This document shows positions 32,161 through 41,912 of a stretch of DNA of 64,000 bases, piece after piece. The notes beneath the pieces were generated by a model. That model had not been told where the DNA came from, made no database searches, and worked only from the letters and a program-made list of their open reading frames with translations. Where the stretch lies: assembly GCA_014529385.2 (NCBI GenBank), contig CM043968.1, forward strand, positions 129,619,018 to 129,683,017, read 5' to 3'. The translations under genes were made by a program, and so were the position numbers. Position 1 is the first letter of the stretch; every line of letters starts with the position of its first letter. This stretch comes from Adiantum capillus-veneris (Eukaryota; Streptophyta; Polypodiopsida; Polypodiales; Pteridaceae).

Positions 32161-33614
32161 GAAATAGTTAGCATTCTCTCCTTCGGAAGTGAGTTTGATA
32201 ATATAGGAAGTAGATCCAAACAGCAAACAATTCGACAAACAAAAAACTTCCAGTTGATAGTAGGACGGCTGTATCATCTTGAATCTGACCTAATCCTACG
32301 ATTATGTATAAATCCGAAAGAATTCGAGTGCTACCTTGAAGAGGCACATGTTCAGGGTTGTGCACTTCATTGTTCGACAATGAAAACACACCAGAGACTA
32401 AAACATTTAGGGGTTTATTGGCCAACTATGTATGCGGATACACATTCTTATGTTACCAATTGGACAGTATGTAGTGTCAAACGACCAGTGGATCACGCAA
32501 CTTTGTTTCGGGTGAACATAGCACCTGCATGGAGTCAATATATCATTGACTTCCTAACCACTAGAACGTTCCCTGAGAACATTGCAAGAGCACGGGAAAA
32601 AGCTATAGATCTGGAAGCTCGTGACTTTCAGTTCATTGAAAATCAACTCTATAAGCGGGGAAAGGACAATCAACTTAGAATCTGTGCAAGTGAAAGCAAA
32701 TACCTACTGATTCTAGAACATGCACATAGCGGAGTAAGTGGAGGCCATTTTTTGGGCGATAAGACAGCAAAAATTATCTTAACCGTAGGAATTTGGTGGC
32801 CTACATTGCACATGGATGCCGATGAGTTTGTAAAGCATTGTGATGCATGTCAACGCACCAAGATACCAATAAAAAGAGATGAGATGCCATTACGGCCAAT
32901 GATGGGGCAAGAGCATTTACAAAATGGGGCATTGAGTTTGTGGGACCTATATCACCCCCTGCATATTGCACCCATACCCAATATATCATTGTGGCTACGG
33001 ACTATCTCACAAAATGGATCGAAGCCAAAGCAACACAAAAAGCTGATGCACGCAACACGGCTCAATTTTTGTATGAGAATGTTTTTGTACGTTACGGGTT
33101 ACCAATAGAAATTGTCAGTGACCGTGGAACACACTTCCTCAATGAAGTCATTGAATATCTACTCGAGGAATTCATGGTCATACATAGGAAATCAGCACCA
33201 TACCATCCACAGGCCAATGGGCAAGCTGAGGCCACAAATAAAACACTAAGCACGGTTCTCACTAAAATAGTGTCAGAATCAAGAACCGATTGGGATCCGC
33301 AACTACACTCAACACTATGGGCATACAGAGTAGCTTACAAAACATCAATAGGAACAACACCATACAACATGGTGTTTGGGCTAAATGCTATACTACCCAT
33401 AGAGTTTTTAATCCCAACTCTACGAGTAGCAACAAGTTTGGAATGGACAGGGCATGAACTCTCTTTAAGAATTAATGATCTTGAAAAGCTAGATTAACTC
33501 CGCTTATGAGCTGTCGCTTTAATCTATGCTAAAAAGAGAAGACAAAAGGAATTTTTTAACAAACATGTGCGTACCAAATAGTTCAAAACAGGTGATTACG
33601 TACTTGTTTATACC
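32161..33614 (+). pseudogene. Integrase of C with two zinc-binding modules
   Basis: Block 32254-33108 contains a first, degenerate H2C2 module (HVQGCALHCSTMKTHQRL ... YWPTMYADTHSYVTNWTVC). About 140 codons later comes a second, normal one (HSGVSGGHFLGDKTAKI ... WWPTLHMDADEFVKHCDACQ). A frameshift near 32935 leads into 32940-33497 with the catalytic core: IIVATDYLTKWIEAK (D), EIVSDRGTHFLNEV (D), HPQANGQAEATNKTL (E). All three acidic residues are kept. Two or three stops lie between 33497 and 33615, where the C-terminal domain begins (FKTGDYVLVYTLK). Confidence 0.9.
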
Positions 33615-34523
33615 TTGAAGCACCATGCCAAGAAACTTAAAAAGCGAGGGATGGGACCATTTGTGATTCATGCTCTATCACAAAGTGGAGTTGTCAAGCT
33701 TGCTACATTAGCAGGTGAAGAAATGCCAAACTGGATTAGCGGGTGTCGACTGAGGAGATATCTTCTACCCCTCACACAGGAGATGCTCCAACAAATTCAT
33801 CAAGGAAAGCAAAGAATGAAGGAAAAAGAGAGAGTACGGGAGGAAGCTCAAGCCGAAGCACAAGAACGCATTACAAAAAGACGGCTTCTGCGACAACAAC
33901 AACAAAGTAAACCACCATTGAGAATCAATGCCATTCGACTGATGAACTTGGAGGAGGAAACAGTAGAGCCAATAATTACAGTCAAAGTGGGCAACAATCA
34001 AGTTGAATCAACAGCCTTGCTTGATTCGGGTGCTCAAGAAAATTTGATCTCTTACGGATTATACCAACAACTCAAAGTCACAGATCAACTTCATCCTACC
34101 CCCCAAGTGCTGGAAAGTAGCACATCACACCCATTGAAAACATTAGGATGGACTATATTGCATGTACAGCTACATCAATATATTTACCCACACAAATTCT
34201 ATGTGGTGACAGATGAAAACACACAACACCCAATGATGCTAGGGCAACCTTGGCAAAAAGCATACAATGTCCAGATAGACTGGAAAACACAGGTGGTCAA
34301 AATTCATCACGAACATGAACAACAGGTGATAGCTTTTGCTCAGAAATACCATCATGATCAACTGCAAGCCATGCAATCAGTGGCAACAGAGACAAAAGAA
34401 CAAATACCATCAAAGACCACCAAGAAACCTGAGACCAACAACCAGGTAAAATCCAACCATGCTAATCACAGACAACTGAAGTCACTAGCCACAATGCAAA
34501 CGAGTATGGATGCGGAAGGATAG
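33615..34523 (+). pseudogene. Integrase C-terminus fused to a second protease-like domain (PR2)
   Basis: 302 open codons. Residues 1-60 hold the integrase GPF/Y-type module (KKRGMGPFVIHALSQSGVVK ... NWISGCRLRRYLLPLTQEML). A charged helix (KEKERVREEAQAEAQERITK) follows. Residues about 115-240 form a retropepsin-like fold: STALLDSGAQENLISYGLYQ (D-S-G at about 137-139), a flap region, HPMMLGQPWQKAYNVQIDWK (I-L-G-x-P-like closing motif at about 206-211). C already has a protease before RT, so this is an additional copy from a different subtype. The rest (240-302) is Gln/Lys/Thr-rich. Whether it processes a separate product is unknown. Confidence 0.75.
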
Positions 34524-35025
34524 AAATGCAATGGCGGAAAAAAAACAATGTAACAACCGGATTCCAACAAAGCAGACGGTGCAACCCAAAACCAAGGTCA
34601 TAAAACAAATATGGATCCCAAAGAAAGTGCTTATCCATAACCAAACTGTCACTCACATTTGGATACCAAAGCAAAAGCCAAAGGAAATCCCTACGGTACA
34701 AGCAACAATGGAAAGCAGACATCTGCAGGTCAACAAGGAGAACCGATATATGTGGATGCCGATGACAAACAAACCAGTGGCAAACAAGAAAGTGCCAAAC
34801 CATCTACAAAAGTCAGCAGCACCAAACTACCGATGGAAAGCCAACGCCATAAGGCCCATAGCTATCACATCCCAGCCAATTCTATCCTCAGAAACAGCTA
34901 CGACTCCATCAACCGTGTCGGCAAAGCAATTGCCTCTTGCCAAAAAGACAATTAAAAAGAGAGCAGTAGAGTTACAGCTGCTACTTGCAAAGAAATCAAG
35001 AAGCCTCGAAGGCGAATGCCAATAA
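34501..35025 (+). CDS. Small basic ORF with repeated Trp motif (C)
   Basis: It overlaps the PR2 ORF by a few codons in the next frame, so it may be reached by frameshift or be the continuation after a decay-related indel. 171 codons, very basic, with four spaced motifs: RVWMRKD, QIWIPKK, HIWIPKQ and YMWMPMT (codons at about 34504, 34609, 34657 and 34750). No domain recognised. Its end (PLAKKTIKKRAVELQLLLAK) is highly charged. Possibly a nucleic-acid-binding tail of the polyprotein. Confidence 0.45.
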   Translation, partial: RVWMRKDRNAMAEKKQCNNRIPTKQTVQPKTKVIKQIWIPKKVLIHNQTVTHIWIPKQKPKEIPTVQATMESRHLQVNKENRYMWMPMTNKPVANKKVPNHLQKSAAPNYRWKANAIRPIAITSQPILSSETATTPSTVSAKQLPLAKKTIKKRAVELQLLLAKKSRSLEGECQ

Positions 35026-37804
35026 GCATCTTGCTTATTCCCTTCTCTTGCACATCATTAATTTTTCCATGCACTGATCGAGTATGCATAAAATAGGGCC
35101 ACATTAATCGGCCAGGCATTAGCACAAATTTTTCAACCTATGCACGGCACATACTCCGACACGAACCCTTGTAGTCCGGGAGGACTCCGGCTAGGAGGGG
35201 GGGAGGCATTCTCAATGCGGAACCAATAACAGAAACAGCAAAAAAGGGCATGATTTTCGACTATTTTAAAGGTTGACGTTTGATTGCGAAATTTTCTGGA
35301 GTAACCCAAGTATAGATGCCCTTATACAGCATGAAGCTACAGGTATAGGGGGCCAAACACCAAATCAAGCCCCTAGGTGTGTGTATCTAAGTAGAAATAG
35401 CCATTTTTCAGGCAAAATATTGGTAAAACGAAGAAATCCGGCCATAAAAATTGCATGTGAGTGTATATAATGTGTTGCGGTGATGTTTGTGATCTATTAT
35501 GATTTTTGGGAATTTTTTGGGTTTGATTTTCTATTTTCCTTTTAATTTTGCTAATTTTCGGGGTAGAAAAAATTCAAAAATACAAAAAGCAGGTGAAAAA
35601 CAGTCGTAATGAAAAACAAAAAATATGGGGATAACCAGTGACTAAAGGACAACCTATGGTACAGTGGGGGTGCAATTATGAGACTGGAACGGAAAGCGTG
35701 TTTTGGCCAGGTTTTGACCGAAATGACAAATTTCTGGTAAACAGGGCAAATAGAGTCCAAATCAAGAAATTTTTGAGCCTAAACTGCATCTCGCAGAAAG
35801 ATAGGAGCACATGTCAAATTTCATGAAAAATGGTTCAGGGACCTCCATTATAAGAAATTTCCACCCCATTTTTAGCTCATTCTCACTAGTGACCTTGTGG
35901 AGAGAGCTTCTACCACCTAGAGCGGATCGACCTTCCAACAGCTTCTACGACGAACACGTCTACCCGACCAGCTCCAGACATGAGAGGTAGGCTCACCACC
36001 TTGAGCTTTTCGCTTATGTTTGTCATTATGTCGCGAAAACTAGCGTAGAGGTCACACACAAAGCGAGCGGTAAAGACCTGCAAGTAGAGACGGCGGCCTA
36101 ACGGCTAACCCGAAAGCAACAAGACTTCATCGGCAGCTTACCCTAGTCTAGGAGACCAGTCTTAGATAGCCAAAGGCAGTGGGAGACCATCGGGAAAAAC
36201 CCTAATTCCCAGAAACCCGCAAGAGGCCACCAAATGGGAACTCAGCAAAACGGCGACCAAATGCTACCAAAATTTATGGGTAGGAGCATCTCGACATGCT
36301 CGACAAGTCCATATGATCCGCATGACCAAAAAGTGACCCGAAGCGGCACTAAACCTCAGAAACGGCATCAGACACACAAAGCGTCAAAATGCACTTGCGA
36401 CCAAATCGCAAGTCCGTTTGCCACCAAACTTCACGAGCGGCTTTCCTAGACCATCAACAACCAAGTCCTATGGTGGTAGACCACCATAAATCATCAAAGG
36501 TTTGTAAACGCAACCACGGGTGCTTCTAGAGCGACAAATTGCCAAATGAATCTCCGGTAAAGCCAAAGTCGACAAAAACCATACGGCAAGGATCCCCAAG
36601 GGATTGGGAAGCTATGGAGACCAACATCGAGAAGTTTCATCACCAAAAAGAACTCCAAGAGTCAGAAAACCGCTCGGAGGCTGTGAAGTCCACACCGGGA
36701 GTTATACTCTATCCATTTGACTTTTTTGTTGAAATTAGGCTCAAAAGGGACTTAAGGGGGCAAAGGGCAAGCACTGGGAGCACTAACACTGAAAAAATCA
36801 TCAGGAGACATCCTACGCGTAGGATGTCTCAAGGGCACTTTTTGGCACAAAACCCAACAATTTTTGTCATGCACATGTTCTGAATGACATTTGCAATCCC
36901 TACACCAAGTTTCATCACATTTGGATCAGATTTGACCTCATATGCATGGAAAAATGCAAAGTTAGGGCATAGAGGCAATAATAGGCCATTGACCTACCAA
37001 ATCTTGTCTAAATCTCATGAAACTTGTACAACACATTCACATACACATCATCAAACCATCTGTGTGGTCAAGGAGTAAAAATGATGAATTAGACATCCTA
37101 CTCGTAGGATGTCTAATGGACCTTTTTGGCATGGAAGGGAAGCTTTGTCATTCCATATTTAATTACCTCATCAGCAAGAGCCCATATGTCAATTTTGAAG
37201 CCATTCTAATGACTTTTGACCCCCAACACCTTCAAGATACACTTTTTGAGCCCAAAAACACCTCACAAATTCCTACAAGCATCAAATCTTATCCAAATTC
37301 AAATCCAAGAACATGGCCATGTTCCATAGGCCAAGGACAACCCACAGAATAAGTTTCATGCAATTCTGATGAAAAAGACATCCTATGCGTAGGATGTCTT
37401 CCGTATAAATTTATCCTTCTGTGCAAGAAATGACATCATAGGAGCCAATACCATGATGCATTGAGCCCATATACCAATTTTCAACCCATTTGGACATCAA
37501 TTGCTACCCATGATGGACAATCTACCCAAATTGTGACCTAAAACCTAAAACAGCCCAAAAATCCACTTTTTGTCATCCAAATTCAAATCCAAGCTTATAA
37601 CCATGTTCCATGAGCCTTACACTACCTGCATGTCAAGTATGAACCAATTCTGAAGAAAAAGACATCCTACGCATAGGATGTCTAGATGGAATTTTTTGGC
37701 CAGATTTGCACTGTGAGCACATGCACAGCTTCACAAGTTCCTTTTAAGCTATAATTTCAATTTTCAAGTCATTTGGATAAGTAAAACTCAGTTTAGCAGC
37801 TGAT
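35026..37804 (+). other. Non-coding spacer of C between pol and accessory ORF
   Basis: 2.8 kb with only short, unsupported ORFs. A purine/pyrimidine-skewed stretch with CTAGGAGGGGGGGAGG at 35193-35208 resembles a second PPT. 35870-36530 carries CGA/GCG-richer, repetitive sequence. 36800-37690 is the second palindrome block. In plant Tat-lineage elements this 3' region is known to be hypervariable and to seed tandem repeats. Confidence 0.6.
36806..37683. repeat. Palindrome block 2 of C, about 285-bp period
   Basis: Copies at 36806-36829, 37091-37114, 37376-37399 and 37660-37683, so the starts are 285, 285 and 284 bp apart. Half-site AGACATCCTACG with its reverse complement, perfect in the first copy. 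The units between them are diverged tandem repeats: each carries a version of ATCCAAATTCAAATCCAAG and GCCATGTTCCAT and, before the palindrome, CAATTCTGATGAAAAAG. The palindromes are better conserved than the rest of the unit. Confidence 0.9.
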
Positions 37805-38798
37805 ATGGAAAAAAACGCTAACTTTGGACTGCTGAGTGCAACAGGATCTATGGCAGCCTCGAAGTCACCGGCAAAGAAGAAGAGAATGACAATCAAAGAT
37901 TATCTGGATGAGGTGGACCCTTTTTTCATTCCAGAGGGAACACTAAAGCCCACCAGCACCTGGATACAGGAAGATCTGTTAGATTCAAACGACCAAAGAT
38001 CTACGAGGGGGTGTTCAAAGACAATGAAGGCAATGTAATAGAGCTGCCAATGTTGCCAAGAGAGCTCAATGAATTTGTCCGAAGCAAAATGGCTGGCTAC
38101 TTGGAGAAAATTGACCTCCATAACTATTTCGAAGCAATACCAGCAGGGGTGGACGTCAAAAGAGTATGGGAGTTTGTAACAAGCATAAAAGAGGATGGAG
38201 TGGCCAAGGTGACAGATTTTCACGGCATACCCGATACAGAGATCATTATCACGGAGCGGGTTGTAGCCCATGCACTAGATCTCTCGAATCAGGGAGACAG
38301 TGTGACAAAAAGAAGGGATGAAGTCAAGGTGTACAAAGAGAAAAAGGCCAATTACACCTTTGAAGACATCGCCAACCCAAAGGTGGCGATCATGAGCCAA
38401 TTGTACACCAGTACTTCCACATGTGCACGAAGAGGCCACAGAAGTACAAGATGCCGCCAGGTGTAATTGCCACAACGTTTACTTGGGCAATGACAAAAGG
38501 CACCCCAAAGATAATCAACTATGCGGCATACATACATGACAGCTTGGTAAAAATGGGCAACAAAAATCCAACCTAAATAGTGCCAGGAGAAATGATAACC
38601 AAGGTAATTTATGCAGCACTACACACCAAGGGAACGTGGCCTGACCCCCCATCTCAGAATGATTGGCTAAGGGTAAAGGAAGACAAAGAAGACGAGCCAC
38701 AACGAGCACCAAGGGTGGCTACGAGGTTGAAGAGACGGCTAGAGCCAGTTGCAGAGGAGCAACCGGAGTAGAAGAAAGGAAAAAAGGAATTTGCTCAA
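37805..38798 (+). pseudogene. Accessory ORF of C, N-terminal part
   Basis: ATG 37805 starts KNANFGLLSATGSMAASKSP and a basic stretch (KKKRMTIKDYLDEVDPFFIP). One frameshift near 38000 leads to 38011-38466 (VIELPMLPRELNEFVRSKMA, YLEKIDLHNYFEAI, IIITERVVAHALDLSNQGDS). A second frameshift near 38400 leads to blocks such as KMPPGVIATTFTWAMTKG and MITKVIYAALHTKGTWPDP, then TAG at 38769. The middle vaguely recalls the conserved domain found in other plant gypsy accessory ORFs, but I cannot assign it. It lies after integrase on the same strand. Confidence 0.6.
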
Positions 38799-39654
38799 GT
38801 GCCGGCCAAAGAGACAAGATCACAAAAAGTGGCTAGACTCGAGAGGCTGATGGAGAGTTTTCGAGCAGAAAGAGCCCTCAAGGGTGATTTAAACGAACTA
38901 TGGAAGCCATCTCTCGAGTCTATGTCCAGATCATCCAGAAGAGTGCAGAGAGACCGCTTTGAAGACTATATCAAGAACTTTGAGATTCTTGATGCTGCAG
39001 CGGAAAACATTCCCCATGTCCCTTTCACCGAGGAAGAAGTGGAGCAGTTAAGGCAGACATTGCTAGATGAACAAGAAAGCCAAGAAAGGGAAAGAAAAAT
39101 GAAAGCCGACAGAGACTTAAAGGGCAAACCTGCAGCTTTACCAGATAGCCCTAAACCCAACCCACAGCCATCACCACCTCCTAGCAGCCCTCCACCAGAA
39201 GATAAGGAGGCTGAGGACAATCAAGAAGAACACCACGCTGAGGAGCAAGAGCAAAGTCAAGAACCTGAGCCCAAAGAAGAGGCCAAGCCTGCGTCTGAGC
39301 AAAAAGGACTAGATGAGGCATATTATGCATTTTTGGACCTGCTAGCTGCAGGCTATACAAGGGAAGGAGCCGCCACAGTCGCATTCGACTTGGCAAGGAC
39401 AGGGCATAAAGAGCAGATGCCAGGCATCCGGCTAGTTGAGCTAAAGGAAATTGCTACCGACACAGTAGACCTGCACCCGCCCTCTAATGATTGGGACGTG
39501 GTGATGACAATGCTAGCTGGAATAAGAGCACAATCTGTGGCATCAGACGAAGAATTGATAACTCTAAAGGCCACCAAAGAAAAGACCAAGATGGAAAGGG
39601 ATACTCTGCAGGCACAAAGCCAAGGACAAAAAGAGAGAGAAGCTGACCTCCAGG
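38799..39654 (+). pseudogene. Accessory ORF of C, central acidic and coiled-coil part
   Basis: It is open from 38799 to the solo LTR at 39655. Basic helix (RSQKVARLERLMESFRAERA), then EEEVEQLRQTLLDEQESQER, a Pro-rich stretch (PSPPPSSPPPEDKE), an acidic Glu/Gln stretch (EEHHAEEQEQSQEPEPKEEA) and a helix DEELITLKATKEKTKMERDT. No catalytic or membrane segment. Composition suggests a structural or adaptor protein. The solo LTR splits it within the coiled coil, in the sequence KEREADLQ. Confidence 0.6.
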
Positions 39655-39904
39655 TGTGCGCTCCTTGCCGCACTGTCGAAGCAAGGGACTTGCCAATACA
39701 CCGTGTCCGAGCCACAAACGGCTCCAAGCACACAACAAGCCTAAACTAGCAAGCTCAAGAAAACAAAGGGTGTGTCACTCACCGCTCTACGCTCGCCTTC
39801 GTGGTGGATTCCTCGCTGCGATGAAGAAGAAGCTGCAGTCGTGCCGCGCTCAACCGCTTCGCCGCCGTCGTGCCTTCGTAATGCTCGATCGCACACACAC
39901 TCTC

Positions 39905-39935
<31 letters not shown>

Positions 39936-40228
39936 AGGAGGTGAAGAAGAAGAAGATGGAGATGGAGCAAGAGCACTCTTCAATTGCACAAATGAGAGAA
40001 TGAGTAAAAATTAGGTTTAGTTGGCTTTTATAGGAGCTCACCCCATTCACACTTGGGCGCCCATGCTTAACCAACTAATCCCTTGAATGTCCAAGTTAAA
40101 GTGCGCCTCTCATCGGCGATCACTCTACCTTTCCCTATTGGTCCGACAAGCCCGGTACCTGACTCTACCAAATACATAATACGCGTCCATCGTAGGTGAT
40201 GGGTGTCCGTGTGCCGTGAGGGTTAACA
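39655..40228 (-). repeat. Inverted solo LTR of the B family inside C
   Basis: 574 bp. Read on the minus strand it starts TGTTAACCCTCACGG and ends GCGCACA, matching the B LTR at 45195-45846, including the TATAAAA box and shorter CA/CT tracts. It is flanked by perfect 5-bp duplications CCAGG (39650-39654, 40229-40233). Removing it and one duplication restores the reading frame of the accessory ORF. An internal region is absent, so the element was lost by LTR-LTR recombination. Confidence 0.95.
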
Positions 40229-40233
40229 CCAGG

Positions 40234-40859
40234 CCAGCTTGGCAATGGCTCTACAAAACTGCCAAGCAAAGGAAGAAGCAAATGAGGCAGCAGCAAAAAT
40301 ATTATAAGAAGCTGAAGAAGAGTGTCTGCAACTCAGCAAGTCATTGCGAGATGCCGAAAAAGAACGGGATAATCTGACGCTCTAGCTAGCAGAAGAAACT
40401 AAAGAAGTAGAGGCCATGAGGAATGCCAAGGAAAAGGCGGAGATAGAACAAGAAGCAAGCCTGGATGAAGTCCTTGAGCTCAAGGACCAATTAAAAGTCA
40501 AAGATCAAACCATCCAGAGGCTGTGAGCATCACCCGCTAGAGTTAGAGCTATGAGCTTGACTCAAATCATTTCCGAGAGTCAAATATATGAAGAGCAGAT
40601 GCAAGAACTCCAGAAGGAGCTGACTCTCGAGAAGAAGCAGAGGTTGATGATGGTTGAAGGTTCTATCGCAATGAAAACCAGAATGGAGGACAGCCAAAAA
40701 GCCCTACAAGAAGAATTGGAGAGCATAAAGATAAAGCTCGAGGAAGCTGAAAAAGTAAACGCTGAACTCAATGACATCCTCGTGACTATGGGCGGAGAAG
40801 CCGAAGCGGAAAAGCAGGCACTCCTCAAGCAAATTGAGGAGTTGAAAGGCCGGCAATAA
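40234..40859 (+). pseudogene. Accessory ORF of C, long coiled coil
   Basis: It is in frame with the part before the solo LTR (ASLAMALQNCQAKEEANEAA), with TAA, TAG and TGA stops near 40300, 40380 and 40525. It continues as SLTQIISESQIYEEQMQELQ ... MRKA-like helices and EELESIKIKLEEAEKVNAEL to 40859. Heptad-type Glu/Leu/Lys composition predicts an extended coiled coil. Confidence 0.65.
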
Positions 40860-40913
40860 GCAGAAGCAGAAAGCTCACGGCCAGCTGCCAATGAGGGCAT
40901 CGACCTCAACAAT

Positions 40914-41861
40914 GTGGCAGAACCTGTGGACACACCCATGCCAGAGGAAAGAATAGCAGGATCCTCTCAAGAGCCACAGGATCTAACACAAGAAGAGGAG
41001 GAAAAATTGCGTAAAGCAATAGAGGCAGAGCTCAGAGAAATCACAAAGGAATCCTTAGAATGGGAACAGAGGGTTTTCAAATCTATGAAAATTCAGAAAA
41101 TCGACACCAGCAATCTCATACGTGAATGGCTTCAACCCTCTCTCCCATATCCATTGCTGAAATATGAGGCGGCAACAATAAACAGGCCAATCAGAGAAGA
41201 GCCAACGGTCCCTCTCTACAACGCAGACACCTCGAGGCCAAAAGGAGTAAAGCTCATAGTGGATTCTCAGTCAAAGTGGAGGAAAGCTTGGCTTACCAAG
41301 TACTCGCAATACCTAATACACTTGGTAGAGGCACCTAAACACATCAGAGACAACCTCAGCTATTGTCCTCTACCAAGGGTTAGGATGTGGAAAGCACAAG
41401 AAATCTTACAAAGAAGCCAACCCCCTTGGCTGAACTACCCAAAGCTGCCGGGTGTGAAGGCAGGTGAGAGAATAAGTGTACAATACATGGTGAAAACCCT
41501 AACGGGCGCCATAAAGTTGTTCACTGGCTCACCTGACCTTACATGCATTATGATGAGAAAGATCTGCATAACCATCCTAGCAGTGTTCGAGACCTTCAAA
41601 CCAGGCCAGGTGACTGACAGCATATTCTTCTTCCAGGATACATACAGATGTGCTTATGATATGTCAGGTCAGCCTTCCAAGGAGGTGATACATGCGTTGT
41701 ATCAAAGAATTATGTTTCTACCATCCTATCACCTCCAGGCTTTTGAAGAAGCACTCTACACGGGGTTCTTCACCATGCATACAGATATCTTTGTCCCAAC
41801 AATGCTAAATCTACATGCATGGTACAAATCACTGCTAAAGATGCAGGAGACCATAAGATGA
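40914..41861 (+). CDS. Accessory ORF of C, C-terminal domain (open)
   Basis: 315 codons without stop. Acidic start (EPQDLTQEEEEKLRKAIEAE), then a compact domain: LIREWLQPSLPYPLLKYEAA, KWRKAWLTKYSQYLIHLVEA, LSYCPLPRVRMWKAQEILQR, TGAIKLFTGSPDLTCIMMRK and AFEEALYTGFFTMHTDIFVP. It ends 37 bp before the PPT. I do not recognise it. Together the accessory blocks would have encoded a product of about 1,100-1,200 residues. In-frame continuity with the coiled coil before it (after TAA 40857) suggests one ancestral ORF. Confidence 0.6.
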   Translation: MAEPVDTPMPEERIAGSSQEPQDLTQEEEEKLRKAIEAELREITKESLEWEQRVFKSMKIQKIDTSNLIREWLQPSLPYPLLKYEAATINRPIREEPTVPLYNADTSRPKGVKLIVDSQSKWRKAWLTKYSQYLIHLVEAPKHIRDNLSYCPLPRVRMWKAQEILQRSQPPWLNYPKLPGVKAGERISVQYMVKTLTGAIKLFTGSPDLTCIMMRKICITILAVFETFKPGQVTDSIFFFQDTYRCAYDMSGQPSKEVIHALYQRIMFLPSYHLQAFEEALYTGFFTMHTDIFVPTMLNLHAWYKSLLKMQETIR

Positions 41862-41898
41862 AGCAAAGGATCAAGGCCATGTCGGGGACGACATGAAC

Positions 41899-41912
41899 AA
41901 GGAGGGGGGGAA
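41899..41912 (+). other. Polypurine tract of C
   Basis: AAGGAGGGGGGGAA directly abuts the 3' LTR start TGTTAGAAG at 41913, the position and composition required for plus-strand priming. Confidence 0.95.

Noticed and set aside
35193-35208. Purine tract CTAGGAGGGGGGGAGG as the 3' PPT of C
   Set aside because: The LTR is 6.7 kb away. The tract at 41899-41912 directly abuts the LTR and is the functional one. This may be a duplicate or central PPT.
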